Shown: positions 10,795 to 20,646 of the stretch, piece by piece
Position numbering within the stretch: position 1 is the stretch's first letter
Layout: the number at the start of each line of letters is the position of its first letter
Assembly: GCA_963281255.1 (NCBI GenBank)
Contig: OY725496.1
Span: forward strand, 4,751,723-4,815,722
Origin: Aphrocallistes beatrix
Taxonomy: Eukaryota; Porifera; Hexactinellida; Sceptrulophora; Aphrocallistidae
Length of the DNA stretch: 64,000 nucleotides
Direction of reading: 5' to 3'
The notes under the pieces: model-generated
Seen by the model: only the letters and a program-made list of their open reading frames with translations
What the model was told of the DNA's origin: nothing
The model's database searches: none
Made by a program: the position numbers and the translations under genes

Positions 10795-11853
10795 ATGAAG
10801 ATATTTATTTTCATTTTATCTTTCTCTCCTTTATTTCTCCTGCTGATGAGTTTATACTGGACCTTCTTCTTTATAGGCCGAATTATTCAGTTCAAAATAT
10901 ATTTGAAAGCGGCATCACGACACATTTCCACCACAAATAAGTCTGGGAATATGTTTGAACAAGCTGCTTACTACTACCAGACGGAAATTCAGAAATACTT
11001 TTTTCTGATAGTTATTAACTTCGCTGAAGGCTGTGGTTTTGCATTAAACCTCTTTAGTCAATATCTAACAGTGAACTATTTAATAGTACCAGGGATAAAA
11101 GGCACAACGGATATGAACTGTACTCATACTGACACATCTAATGAACTCGTTATGTGGACAGTTATCAACATGGTAACGACTCTACAGAAAATTACTTATT
11201 TGTGCAATTCGCTGTTATTGATGTCTCTGATGCATTACCTTACTCGGAGAATCAAGAAAATCCGGTTTCTCTACGAAAGCTCTAGACCAAGATGTATTCT
11301 AGTCGCAACTGTAATCTTGAGTTTGCTCCTAATAGCAACCATACATATTAATGGAGTAATCTTTCCGGTTGTAAATCTTATTTATTTGTGCATATTCTTG
11401 AGAAGTGTGAAGCGGTTCGAGAGGACTTTGTTACAGAGAGCAGGAGAACGAATGACACAATACGGATCTAACAAAGTGGAAATTCGAGAGTACAGAAATT
11501 TCAAACTGACCATGAGATTCATCTGCATCGGTTTTTCATTGATTGTTGTGTCAGATTTCCTGATCGAATTTCCAGAATTCACAATGAGCATTATGGCCTA
11601 TTTAAGATGCTACTTCCCTCTTCTTCAATCCTCTACAGTTTCAAGCTATTTTGTGATAGGAAAGGAAGTTGTTTCTTATTGGATGCTGGCAGGCTACGCA
11701 TTGGCTTATCTCGGTGGAATATCAGCATTCTCTCCATTCGTTTTGATCACATTGAACACTTGGTTCATTCTACTCTACAAGGCTATTAACAGAAAGTCTA
11801 AATACATATATAGCTACCACATAGGTGGACTAACTGACTCACTTTTGCAATAA
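10795..11853 (+). CDS. multi-pass membrane protein, copy 2 (unknown family)
   Basis: A 352-residue single-exon paralogue of the gene at 8791-9867, same orientation, about 2 kb downstream. It has the same layout of about seven hydrophobic segments and the same basic loop. The N-terminal half is clearly homologous but diverged, with conserved SLYW, the GNMFEQAAYY block and Asn/Cys-containing loop residues. From about residue 193 (nt 11371) to near the C-terminus (nt 11835) the DNA is almost identical to copy 1, with only a handful of mostly silent differences. The last few residues differ again. A TATA-like TATATAAG lies about 50 nt upstream of the ATG. The family and function are not recognised. 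Confidence 0.75.
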   Translation: MKIFIFILSFSPLFLLLMSLYWTFFFIGRIIQFKIYLKAASRHISTTNKSGNMFEQAAYYYQTEIQKYFFLIVINFAEGCGFALNLFSQYLTVNYLIVPGIKGTTDMNCTHTDTSNELVMWTVINMVTTLQKITYLCNSLLLMSLMHYLTRRIKKIRFLYESSRPRCILVATVILSLLLIATIHINGVIFPVVNLIYLCIFLRSVKRFERTLLQRAGERMTQYGSNKVEIREYRNFKLTMRFICIGFSLIVVSDFLIEFPEFTMSIMAYLRCYFPLLQSSTVSSYFVIGKEVVSYWMLAGYALAYLGGISAFSPFVLITLNTWFILLYKAINRKSKYIYSYHIGGLTDSLLQ

Positions 11854-11924
11854 TATTAAAAGTTTTATTGCTTTGTTGTATATATTAAATATATTCTTAA
11901 TTTGTTTACTTATCTGTTAAATGT

Positions 11925-11946
11925 TATATATATATATATATAGTAT
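11925..11946. repeat. TA-rich microsatellite
   Basis: A short run of TA dinucleotides in the 3' flank of the second membrane-protein gene. No further feature is seen between here and the first GTPase unit. Confidence 0.6.
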
Positions 11947-13192
11947 ATACGGTTAGTAGGTAGCATCGGGCAGATGCATAGCCTACTGAATTAAAATGTG
12001 CAACAAAGGTACAACACAAATTGTTGGGGTGCATCCTCTCTAAGTCTCTCTGAGAGAATCATGAGACATGATGATAGTCTATTTGCAAACGAGTGGAGTG
12101 GTTGTAGCTAAATTCTTTATATATTTAAATAAACAAATCCAGGAATATGAGCAAATGTCCAATGAAAATCAGTTATGTGTCCAGGGAATTGACTGTATAA
12201 GTTGTCAGGTATGCTAGAGTGTATGTTTATCTTCTGGCATCACCTTATGCTGATACGAACTGTTCGCAAGATGTAAGCTCTGATTTATTTTAATAATGTT
12301 GTCATAGAATTGATACTACACTCTCCATGTGAGAACTTAGGAGATGATAGGTTAGCCTGGTCAGTTCTCATAAATAATAGTCTCAAGTTTTCAATTCTTA
12401 TAGCAACTCTCACTTTTCGCGATTTCGAATTTCGCAGAAAATATTTTGTTACATACCTTTAGTCCTTCGCGGTTAAATTCGAATAGCACAAGTTTGACGA
12501 AATAAATGATTAATTATTCATAACAGATATGACCGCCATGAGACTGTATAACTAGAAATGTAGGCATCCAATTCTAGAATATAAATTATTCAATAACTAA
12601 CAATCGTTCAACATTATCTCAAAACATTTCCATTTATCATTTCAACTGTTATAATTATTCGTCTCTGGACATAAAGTATGTGAGTTATTCATTCATTAAT
12701 TAAATATAGGAACGTAACCCTCGAAAACAGGAAGAGACCCTATACATCACAGTATGTTAAACTCAGTAAGCATCCTAGGATCTTAGATTCAGGGATTTAG
12801 TTGAATAAAACTATAAAAATGCTCCGCATCTAGGGTTTTCGTTTAAATCCAGGGAAAATCTTAAAATCCAGCGATTTCATTTTAAAAAATATTATGAAGA
12901 AATTGGCAAGTAGTATTTCTCTTTAATTTATCATTGTACAGTTCTGTACTGACCACACGTAACAATTGCCATGATGATGAAGATAGTTGAGACACTTGTT
13001 GGATAATTGCTTCAGCATATGCGTACATTTTTGCAGTTCCGACTGAACACTTCTGTAGTCTAATTACACTTTATCTCAGACAATAGTGTTATATCATTAT
13101 GTTTACAATCAAAAACGATGATTATTCTAGGTTTTGGCAGTATTTTGTTCCATTACTTATTTCATATTAATAACTTTTATTGTTGTTAGATA

Positions 13193-14227
13193 ATGGCTAC
13201 TCCAAACCACGATAATATTCTACCAAATGAAGAGTTCGATCAAATGCTAGAGCTGGAATTCTATCTAAACGCAGAAACTCATCACTACGATCGCTCAGTT
13301 CTATTTATAGGGATTACTGGCCAGGGAAAGAGTTCCCTCTGCAACTTCCTAATGAATGAACAGAAGTTCCAAGTCGACGATTCGATGATGTCTTGTCCCG
13401 AGCCTTCCAAGCAAGCACTAACCAACCTCAAAGGTAAGAATTATTTGTTAGTTGATATCCCTGGTGTCTGTGATGCGGAACGAGACCCAAAAGTTGTTCT
13501 CTCAGAACTTATGAAATCTTTCTTTTTCGTGAGGAAACAAGGAATTTCTGCAATCGCAATTGTGATTAATCCGAATCAGAAAATGATCACTGAACACTAT
13601 GATGCTCTTGTGGAATTTTTGGGAAGGATTTCTCCTAACATCTGGGAACGTGTTGTTGTTGTGTTTACACACGAAAAACAAACAATAGAGAAATATGCAT
13701 CTGGTGATAAGTACATTTCTAAAATGTTACAATCTAAATATTCCCCAAAATTTCTGAAATTTGTTTCAGAGAAATGCAAACACCGTTTTTTACACGTGGA
13801 ATGTGAAACTTTATCAGATGATGAGCTATACTGGGAAAAGAAAATTTCAGATTTCACTGAGTGTGTGGAATCTATAATGGCTAAAAACGTTCATTTGAAA
13901 ACAGAAATGATGAATAAAATCGATCAAAAGTATCAAAAACTCATTGAATTGCAGAAAAATCAAGAAGATTATGATAGACAGCAGGAATTTATGCATAAAG
14001 ACCCGATAACAGATGAAGTTGAAATAGTACGGGTTGAAAAGTCACAAATTGAAAAATCAGGTGTAATGACGACTCTGGAAGATATAGTTCTAGCATCTTT
14101 AGGCCTAGCCTTTCTGGCTGATGTACTTGAAATTGGAATTGTGGCTACGGCAGCTATAGCTATTCCAGTGGCGGTTGCAGGCGCTTTTGTTTTTGGAAAA
14201 AAGATCAGAGACCACTTTCGTGACTAA
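13193..14227 (+). CDS. AIG1/GIMAP-like GTPase, copy 1
   Basis: A 344-residue protein with an N-terminal GTPase domain of the AIG1 (GIMAP) type. The P-loop GITGQGKS is at residues 40-47, the G3 motif DIPG at 88-91 is followed by the usual VCDAER stretch, and a G4-position segment is VVVFTHEK. THEK replaces the canonical T/NKxD, so guanine specificity should not be assumed. The C-terminal part is a charged helical stretch (about 235-290) followed by an Ala/Ile/Val-rich hydrophobic segment (about 305-335) ending in a basic tail, suggesting a tail-anchored membrane GTPase like several vertebrate GIMAPs. An acceptor-like TTGTTGTTAG directly precedes ATAATGG, so a 5' UTR intron is likely. Animal GIMAPs act in immune-cell survival and organelle membranes; an immune role here is inferred. 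Confidence 0.82.
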   Translation: MATPNHDNILPNEEFDQMLELEFYLNAETHHYDRSVLFIGITGQGKSSLCNFLMNEQKFQVDDSMMSCPEPSKQALTNLKGKNYLLVDIPGVCDAERDPKVVLSELMKSFFFVRKQGISAIAIVINPNQKMITEHYDALVEFLGRISPNIWERVVVVFTHEKQTIEKYASGDKYISKMLQSKYSPKFLKFVSEKCKHRFLHVECETLSDDELYWEKKISDFTECVESIMAKNVHLKTEMMNKIDQKYQKLIELQKNQEDYDRQQEFMHKDPITDEVEIVRVEKSQIEKSGVMTTLEDIVLASLGLAFLADVLEIGIVATAAIAIPVAVAGAFVFGKKIRDHFRD

Positions 14228-14632
14228 CTGTTACTTTAAACTAATATGTTTACTTCTAGATTTTAGATTTTGCATGGCAAATTGTCCTATATTATTATTC
14301 AATTTGTACGTAGTATCAATATAACATGTAGTTAATATACACTTCCTTGTCAAAGTATTGGGACAGCATGTGCTTTGCAGCATAAATAATACTAAAATGA
14401 ATCTACGAAGACCAATTGGTTCAAACCACGGTAGCTACTGAAAATCTGCCATCAAATTCAGAATCTACTAAGTTTTGAAGGTTAATAAACGGGGGATAGG
14501 ACATATATAATTCAGATCGAAATAACTGATATAAAACATCAGTAAATGTGCATTGGATAAAAAATTAAAAGTCAATATGTATACGAAATTTAATAATTTA
14601 ATAAGCGGAGGCCTTTATTCGGACCCCTAGAG

Positions 14633-15035
14633 TACTGTTGCGTGATATCTTGAGATCGTAATATTTTGAGATATCGTAGCATTCTGAAATTTTGTTTGGC
14701 TTACTCAAATGGCCTTGTGGTTCAATCGGTTTCATTGTGGCACTAAATTGTGGCACATGACAAAATTTGATGGCACGCGACACAATTTAGTGGCACGCGA
14801 CACAATTTACTATGGTAAAACCCCATATGGACCATAAATTATTAAAATATAATTGATACAATATAAATTGTGTCGCGTGCCACTAAATTGTGTCGCGTGC
14901 CATCAAATTTTGTCATGTACCACAATTTAGTGCCACAATGAAACCGATTGAACCACTAGGCCATTTGAGTAAGCCAAACAAAATCTCAGAATGCTACGAT
15001 ACCTCAAAATATTACGATCTCAAGATATCACGGTA
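14633..15035. repeat. 403-bp palindromic MITE, copy in unit 1
   Basis: A non-coding element made of two inverted arms of roughly 185-190 bp around a short AT-rich centre (14815-14860). It starts TACTGTTGCGTGATATC and ends GATATCACGGTA. Inside each arm, words such as 'gtggcacgcgacacaattta' are repeated in tandem. A full-length hairpin would form. The same element, same length, sits at 17838-18240. The corresponding place in unit 3 (about 21093) has GAGTAGTACTAAC with no insert, a probable empty site. Confidence 0.85.
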
Positions 15036-15848
15036 CTAAATCATCCATGGTTACTTAATAGCAGGATCTCAATTCATTCTTTTTTTGTAATTCTAAACGT
15101 GAATTATTTAACTGATAATTATAAACCATTACTTCGAATATTGTGATGTCAGACCAGAATTTGACTGTATTTCTTCAAAATAAATTATAGATATTTAAAT
15201 AAATCGCATCGAGGAGTATGAGCAAATATCTAATGAAAATCAGTTATGTGTCCAGGGAATTGACTGTATACGATGTTGTCAGGTATGCTAGGGTGATGTT
15301 TATCTTCTGGCATCACCTTATGCTGATACGAACTGTTCGCAAGAAGTAAGTTCTTTTGATTGAATTTAATAATGTCGTTATAGAATTTCAACTCTACTCT
15401 CCATGAGAACATATAAGATAATAGGTTAACCTGGTCAGTTCTCATAAATAAAAGTTTTCAATTCTTACACAGGCAACCCTCACTCTTCGCGATTTCGAAT
15501 TTCGCAGAAAATATTTTATTACATACCTTTAATCCCTGGAGTATTCGCGGTTAAATTCGATTTGCACAAGTTTGACGAAATACTTGAATGATTAATTATT
15601 CATAACAGATATGACCGCCAGGAATGTATAACTAGAAACGTAGGCTTCAAATTCTAGATTATATATATTCTTTCATAACTGGCGGTCGTTCAACATTATC
15701 TCAAAACATCTCAAAACATTTTCATTTATCATTTCAACTGTTAGAATTATTCGTCTCTGTACATAAAGTATGTGAGTTATTCATTCATTTATTAAATCTA
15801 GGAACGTAACCCTCGAAAACGGGAAGAGACCCTATACATCACAGTATG

Positions 15849-15963
15849 TTAATAATATACATCCTTCGCCTGGCTAGGTCTCAAAAGTATAAATAGAGAA
15901 AACCCCACTTTCATTTTCACTTTCAGTTCACTTTCAACATTCCTAGCCAACCGCGGGTTTTAA
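15849..15963 (+). promoter_or_regulatory. TTAA-flanked TATA + GAAANN module, GTPase copy 2
   Basis: A 115-bp segment bounded by TTAA (15849-15852 and 15960-15963). It holds TATAAATA at 15888-15895, then a run at 15907-15938 which on the minus strand is a tandem array of GAAANN hexamers, including GAAAGTGAAAATGAAAGT. That matches the GAAANNGAAA core of interferon-stimulated response elements bound by IRF proteins. A GGCTAGG/CCTAGCC inverted repeat brackets the core. Unit 1 at 12755 has an uninterrupted TTAA where the module would be. It lies about 400-520 nt upstream of the ATG at 16367, so it may supply the core promoter of a spliced transcript. Confidence 0.6.
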
Positions 15964-16366
15964 TTCAACTCAGTAACCATCCTGGGCTATTATACTGATT
16001 CAGGAATTTAGTTTAATAAAACTATAAAAATGCATTTCAGTTTTAAAAAATGTTTTAAAAATATTGGCAAGTAGTATGTTCTCTCTAATTTATCACTGTA
16101 CAGTTCTGTACTAACCACACGTAACATTACCATGATGATGAAGATAGTTGAGACATTTGTTGGAATCTTGCTTCAGCATATGCGTACATTTTTGCAGTTC
16201 CGACGGAACAGTTCTGTAGTCTAATTACACTTTATCTCGCAATTGTGTTACATCATTATGTTTAATTTGTAGAAAAGACAGAATCAAAAACGATTATTAT
16301 TCTAGGTTTAGGCAGTATTTTGTTCCACTACTTATTTCATATTAATAATATTATTGTTGTTAGATA

Positions 16367-17407
16367 ATGGCTACTCCAAACCTTGATAATATTCTACCAA
16401 ATGAAGAGTTCGATCAAATGCTAGAATTGGAATTCTATCTAACTGCGGAAACTCATCACTACGATCGCTCAGTTCTATTTATAGGGATTACTGGCCAGGG
16501 AAAGAGTTCCCTCTGCAACTTCCTAATGAATGAACAGAAGTTCCAAACCGACGATTCGATGATATATTGTCCCGAGCCTTCCAAGCAAGCACTAACCAAC
16601 CTCAAAGGTAAGAATTATTTGTTAGTTGATATCCCTGGTGTCTGTGATGCGGAACGAGACCCAAAAGTTGTTCTCTCAGAACTTATGAAATCTTTCTTTT
16701 TCGTGAGGAAACAAGGAATTTCTGCAATCGCAATTGTAATTAATCCGAATCAGAAAATGATCACTGAACACTGCGATGCTCTTGTGGATTTTTTGGGAAG
16801 GATTTCACCTAACATCTGGGAACGTATTGTTGTTGTGTTTACACACGAAAAACAAACAATAGAGAAATATGGTGATAAGTACATTTCTAAAATGTTACAA
16901 TCTAAATATTCCCCAAAATTTCTGAAATTTGTTTCAGAGAAATGCAAACACCGTTTTTTACACGTGGAATGTCAAACTTTATCAGATGATGAGCTATACT
17001 GGGAAATGAAAATTTCAGATTTCACTGAGTGTGTGGAATCTATAATGGCTAAAAACGTTCATTTGGAAACAGAAATGATGGATAAAATCGATCAAAAGTA
17101 TCAAAAACTCATTGAATTGAAGAAAAATCAAGAAGATCATGATAGACAGCAGGAATTTATGCATAAAGACCCGATAACACATGAAGTTGAAATAGTACGG
17201 GCTGAAAAGTCACAAATTGAAACTGTCAGTTCAAAATCAGGCATGATGACGACTCTGGAAGATATAGTTCTAGCATCTGTAGGCCTAGCCTTTCTGGCTG
17301 ATGTACTTGAAATTGGAATTGTGGCTACGGCAGCTATAGCTATTCCAGTGGCGGTTGCAGGCGCTTTTGTACTTGGGATGAAGATCAGAAACCACTTTCG
17401 TGACTAA
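16367..17407 (+). CDS. AIG1/GIMAP-like GTPase, copy 2
   Basis: A 346-residue close paralogue of copy 1 with the same P-loop (residues 40-47), DIPG motif, FTHEK segment, helical charged stretch and C-terminal hydrophobic anchor. Relative to copy 1 it lacks two residues near the FTHEK region (two codons missing at about 16870) and carries three extra residues before the hydrophobic tail. The frame is intact. The same acceptor-like sequence precedes the start codon. Unlike copy 1, its upstream region contains the TTAA-flanked TATA/GAAANN module at 15849-15963, so regulation may differ even though the proteins are almost the same. GTP binding is expected from the motifs; the biological role is inferred. 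Confidence 0.82.
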   Translation: MATPNLDNILPNEEFDQMLELEFYLTAETHHYDRSVLFIGITGQGKSSLCNFLMNEQKFQTDDSMIYCPEPSKQALTNLKGKNYLLVDIPGVCDAERDPKVVLSELMKSFFFVRKQGISAIAIVINPNQKMITEHCDALVDFLGRISPNIWERIVVVFTHEKQTIEKYGDKYISKMLQSKYSPKFLKFVSEKCKHRFLHVECQTLSDDELYWEMKISDFTECVESIMAKNVHLETEMMDKIDQKYQKLIELKKNQEDHDRQQEFMHKDPITHEVEIVRAEKSQIETVSSKSGMMTTLEDIVLASVGLAFLADVLEIGIVATAAIAIPVAVAGAFVLGMKIRNHFRD

Positions 17408-17837
17408 ATGTTACTTTAAACTAATATGTTTACTTCTAGATTTTAGATTTTGCATGGCAAATTGTCCTAGCTTATTATTCAATTTGTACGTAGTATCAAT
17501 ATAACATGTAGTTAATATACACTTCCTTGTCAAAGTATTGGGATAGCATGTGCTTTGCAGCATAAATAATACTAAAATGAATCTACGAAGACCAATTGGT
17601 TCAAACCACGGTAGCTACTGAAAATCTGCCATCAAATTCAGAATCTACATACATCTAAGTTTTGAAGGTTAATAAACGGGGGATAGGACATATACTTAGT
17701 ATAATTCAGTATAATTCAGATCGAAATAACTGATATAAAACATCAGTAAAATGTGCATTGGATAAAAAATTAAAAGTCAATATGTATACGAAATTTAATA
17801 ATTTAATAAGCGGGGGCCTTTATTCGGACCCCTAGAG

Positions 17838-18240
17838 TACTGTTGCGTGATATCTTGAGATCGTAATATTTTGAGATATCGTAGCATTCTGAGATTTTGT
17901 TTGGCTTACTCAAATGGCCTTGTGGTTCAATCGGTTTCATTGTGGCACTAAATTGTGGCACATGACAAAATTTGATGGCACGCGACACAATTTAGTGGCA
18001 CGCGACACAATTTACTATGGTAAAACCCCATATGGACCATAAATTATTAAAATATAATTGATACAATATAAATTGTGTCGCGTGCCACTAAATTGTGTCG
18101 CGTGCCATCAAATTTTGTCATGTACCACAATTTAGTGCCACAATGAAACCGATTGAACCACTAGGCCATTTGAGTAAGCCAAACAAAATCTCAGAATGCT
18201 ACGATACCTCAAAATATTACGATCTCAAGATATCACGGTA
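17838..18240. repeat. 403-bp palindromic MITE, copy in unit 2
   Basis: The same palindromic element as at 14633-15035, with the same ends and length and near-identical sequence. It sits at the same distance from its GTPase gene, so it was copied with the tandem unit rather than inserted independently. Confidence 0.85.
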
Positions 18241-19043
18241 CTAAATCATCCATGGTTACTTAATAGCAGGATCTCAATTCATTCTTTTTTTGTAATTCTA
18301 AACGTGAATTATTTAACTGATAATTATAAACCATTACTTCGAATATTGTGATGTCAGACCAGAATTTGACTGTATTTCTTCAAAATAAATTATAGATATT
18401 TAAATAAATCGCATCGAGGAGTATGAGCAAATATCTAATGAAAATCAGTTATGTGTCCAGGGAATTGACTGTATACGATGTTGTCAGGTATGCTAGGGTG
18501 ATGTTTATCTTCTGGCATCACCTTATGCTGATACGAACTGTTCACAAGAAGTAAGTTCTTTTGATTGAATTTAATAATGTCGTTATAGAATTTCAACTCT
18601 ACTCTCCATGAGAACATATAAGATAATAGGTTAACCTGGTCAGTTCTCATAAATAAAAGTTTTCAATTCTTACACAGGTAACTCTCACCCTTCGCGATTT
18701 CGAATTTCGCAGAAAATATTTTATTACATACCTTCAGTCCCTGGGCTATTCGCGGTTACATTCGAATAGCACAAGTTTGACGAAATTCTTGAATGATTAA
18801 TTATTCATAACAGATATGACCGCCAGGAATGTATATAACTAGAAATGTAGGCATCCAATTCTAGAATATAAATTATTCAATAACTAAGAATCGTTAAACA
18901 TTATCTCAAAACATTTCCATTTATCATTTCAACTGTTATAATTATTCGTCTCTGGACATAAAGTATGTGAGTTATTCATTCATTTATTAAATATAGGAAC
19001 CTAACCTTCGAAAACGGGAAGAGACCCTATACATCACAGTATG

Positions 19044-19158
19044 TTAATAATATACATCCTTCGCCTGGCTAGGTCTCAAAAGTATAAATAGAGAAAATCC
19101 CATTTTCATTTTCACTTTCAGTTCACTTTCAACATTCCTAGCCAACCGTGGGTTTTAA
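19044..19158 (+). promoter_or_regulatory. TTAA-flanked TATA + GAAANN module, GTPase copy 3
   Basis: The second copy of the module, almost identical to 15849-15963. TTAA ends are at 19044-19047 and 19155-19158, TATAAATA at 19083-19090, and the GAAANN array (minus-strand sense) at 19101-19134. It lies about 400-520 nt upstream of the ATG at 19564. It shares with the copy at 33504-33621 only the core (TATA box, CCCC and GAAANN array), while the outer parts differ. Confidence 0.6.
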
Positions 19159-19563
19159 TTCAACTCAGTAACCATCCTGGGATATTATACTGATTCAGGA
19201 ATTTAGTCGAATAAAACTATAAAAATGCATTTCAGTTTTAAAAAATGTTTTAAAAAGATTGGCAAGTAGTACTATGTTCTCTCTAATTTATCACTACACA
19301 GTTCTGTACTAACCACACGTAACAATTGCCATGATGATGAAGATAGTTGAGGCATTTGTTGGATGCTTGCTTCAGCATATGCGTACATTTTTGCAGTTCC
19401 GACGGAACAGTTCTGTAATCTAATTACACTTTATCTCACAATGGTGTTACATCATTATGTTTAATTTGTAGAAAAGACAGAATCAAAAACGGTGGATTAT
19501 TCTAGGTTTAGGCATTACTTTCTTCCATTACTTATTTGATATTAATAATATTGTTGTTAGATA

Positions 19564-20646
19564 ATGGCTACTGCAAACCCTGATAATATTCTAGAAAATG
19601 AAGAGTTGGTTCGAAAAGAGCTGGAATTCTATCTAAATGCGGAAACTCGTTCATACGATCGCTCAGTTCTATTTATAGGGATTACTGGCCAGGGCAAGAG
19701 TTCTCTCTGCAACTTCCTAATGAAAGAAGAGAAATTCAAAGTCGAAGATTCGATGATGTCTTGTCCCGAGCCTTCCAAGCAAGAATTAACCAACCTCAAG
19801 GGTAAGAATTATTTGTTGGTTGATGTCCCTGGTGTTTGTGATACGGAACGAGACCCAAAAGAAGTTCTCTCAGAACTTGTGAAAACTTTCTTTTTCGTGA
19901 GGAAACAAGGAATTTCTGCAATCGCGATTATGATTAATCCGAATCAGAAAATGACAACTGAACACTACGAGGCTCTTGTGGATTTTTTGGGAAGGATTTC
20001 ACCTGATCTCTGGGAACATGTGATTGTTGTGTTTACACACGAAAAACAAACAATAAGGAAACATAAATCTGGCGATGAGTACATTACTAAAATGTTGCAA
20101 AATACCAATTGCCCAAAATTTCTTAAATTTGTTTCAGAGAAATGCAAACACCGTTTTTTACACGTGGAATGTGAAACTTTACCAGAAAATGAGCAATACT
20201 GGGAAAAGAAAATTTCAGATTTCACTGAATTTGTAGAATCTATAATGGCTAAAAACGGTCATTTGGAAACAGAAATGATGAATAAAATCGATCAAAAATA
20301 TCTAGAACTCATTGAATTGAAGAAACAAAAAGAAGATTATGATAGACAGCTTGAACTTATGCGAAAAGACCCGATAAGATTTAAAGCTGAAATAATACGG
20401 GTAGAAAAGTTACAAATAGAAACTATCAGTTCAATGTCAGCCATAATGACAACTCTGAAAGGTATAGTTCTAGCATCTTTAGGCCTAGCGATTCTGGCTG
20501 ATATACTTGGATTAGGAATTGTGGCTACTGCAGCTGTTGCAGCTGTTGCAACTGTTGGAGCTGTTGGAGCTGCTATAGTTATTCCAGTGGCGGTTATAGG
20601 CATTTTTGTATTTGGGATGAAGATCAGAGACCACTTTCGTGACTAA
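19564..20646 (+). CDS. AIG1/GIMAP-like GTPase, copy 3 (diverged)
   Basis: A 360-residue paralogue of the GTPases at 13193 and 16367, more diverged than they are from each other. The P-loop GITGQGKS, the DVPG G3 motif and FTHEK are kept. The C-terminal hydrophobic segment is longer: an in-frame expansion of short Ala/Val/Gly-coding repeats (nt about 20526-20575) adds roughly a dozen residues before the conserved IPVAV block and the basic RDHFRD tail. Charged residues in the helical stretch are partly exchanged. The start is at the conserved ATAATGG after an acceptor-like TTGTTGTTAG. It lies in the third tandem unit, with the TTAA/TATA/GAAANN module upstream. Likely a membrane-anchored GTPase; substrate and partner are unknown. 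Confidence 0.82.
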   Translation: MATANPDNILENEELVRKELEFYLNAETRSYDRSVLFIGITGQGKSSLCNFLMKEEKFKVEDSMMSCPEPSKQELTNLKGKNYLLVDVPGVCDTERDPKEVLSELVKTFFFVRKQGISAIAIMINPNQKMTTEHYEALVDFLGRISPDLWEHVIVVFTHEKQTIRKHKSGDEYITKMLQNTNCPKFLKFVSEKCKHRFLHVECETLPENEQYWEKKISDFTEFVESIMAKNGHLETEMMNKIDQKYLELIELKKQKEDYDRQLELMRKDPIRFKAEIIRVEKLQIETISSMSAIMTTLKGIVLASLGLAILADILGLGIVATAAVAAVATVGAVGAAIVIPVAVIGIFVFGMKIRDHFRD

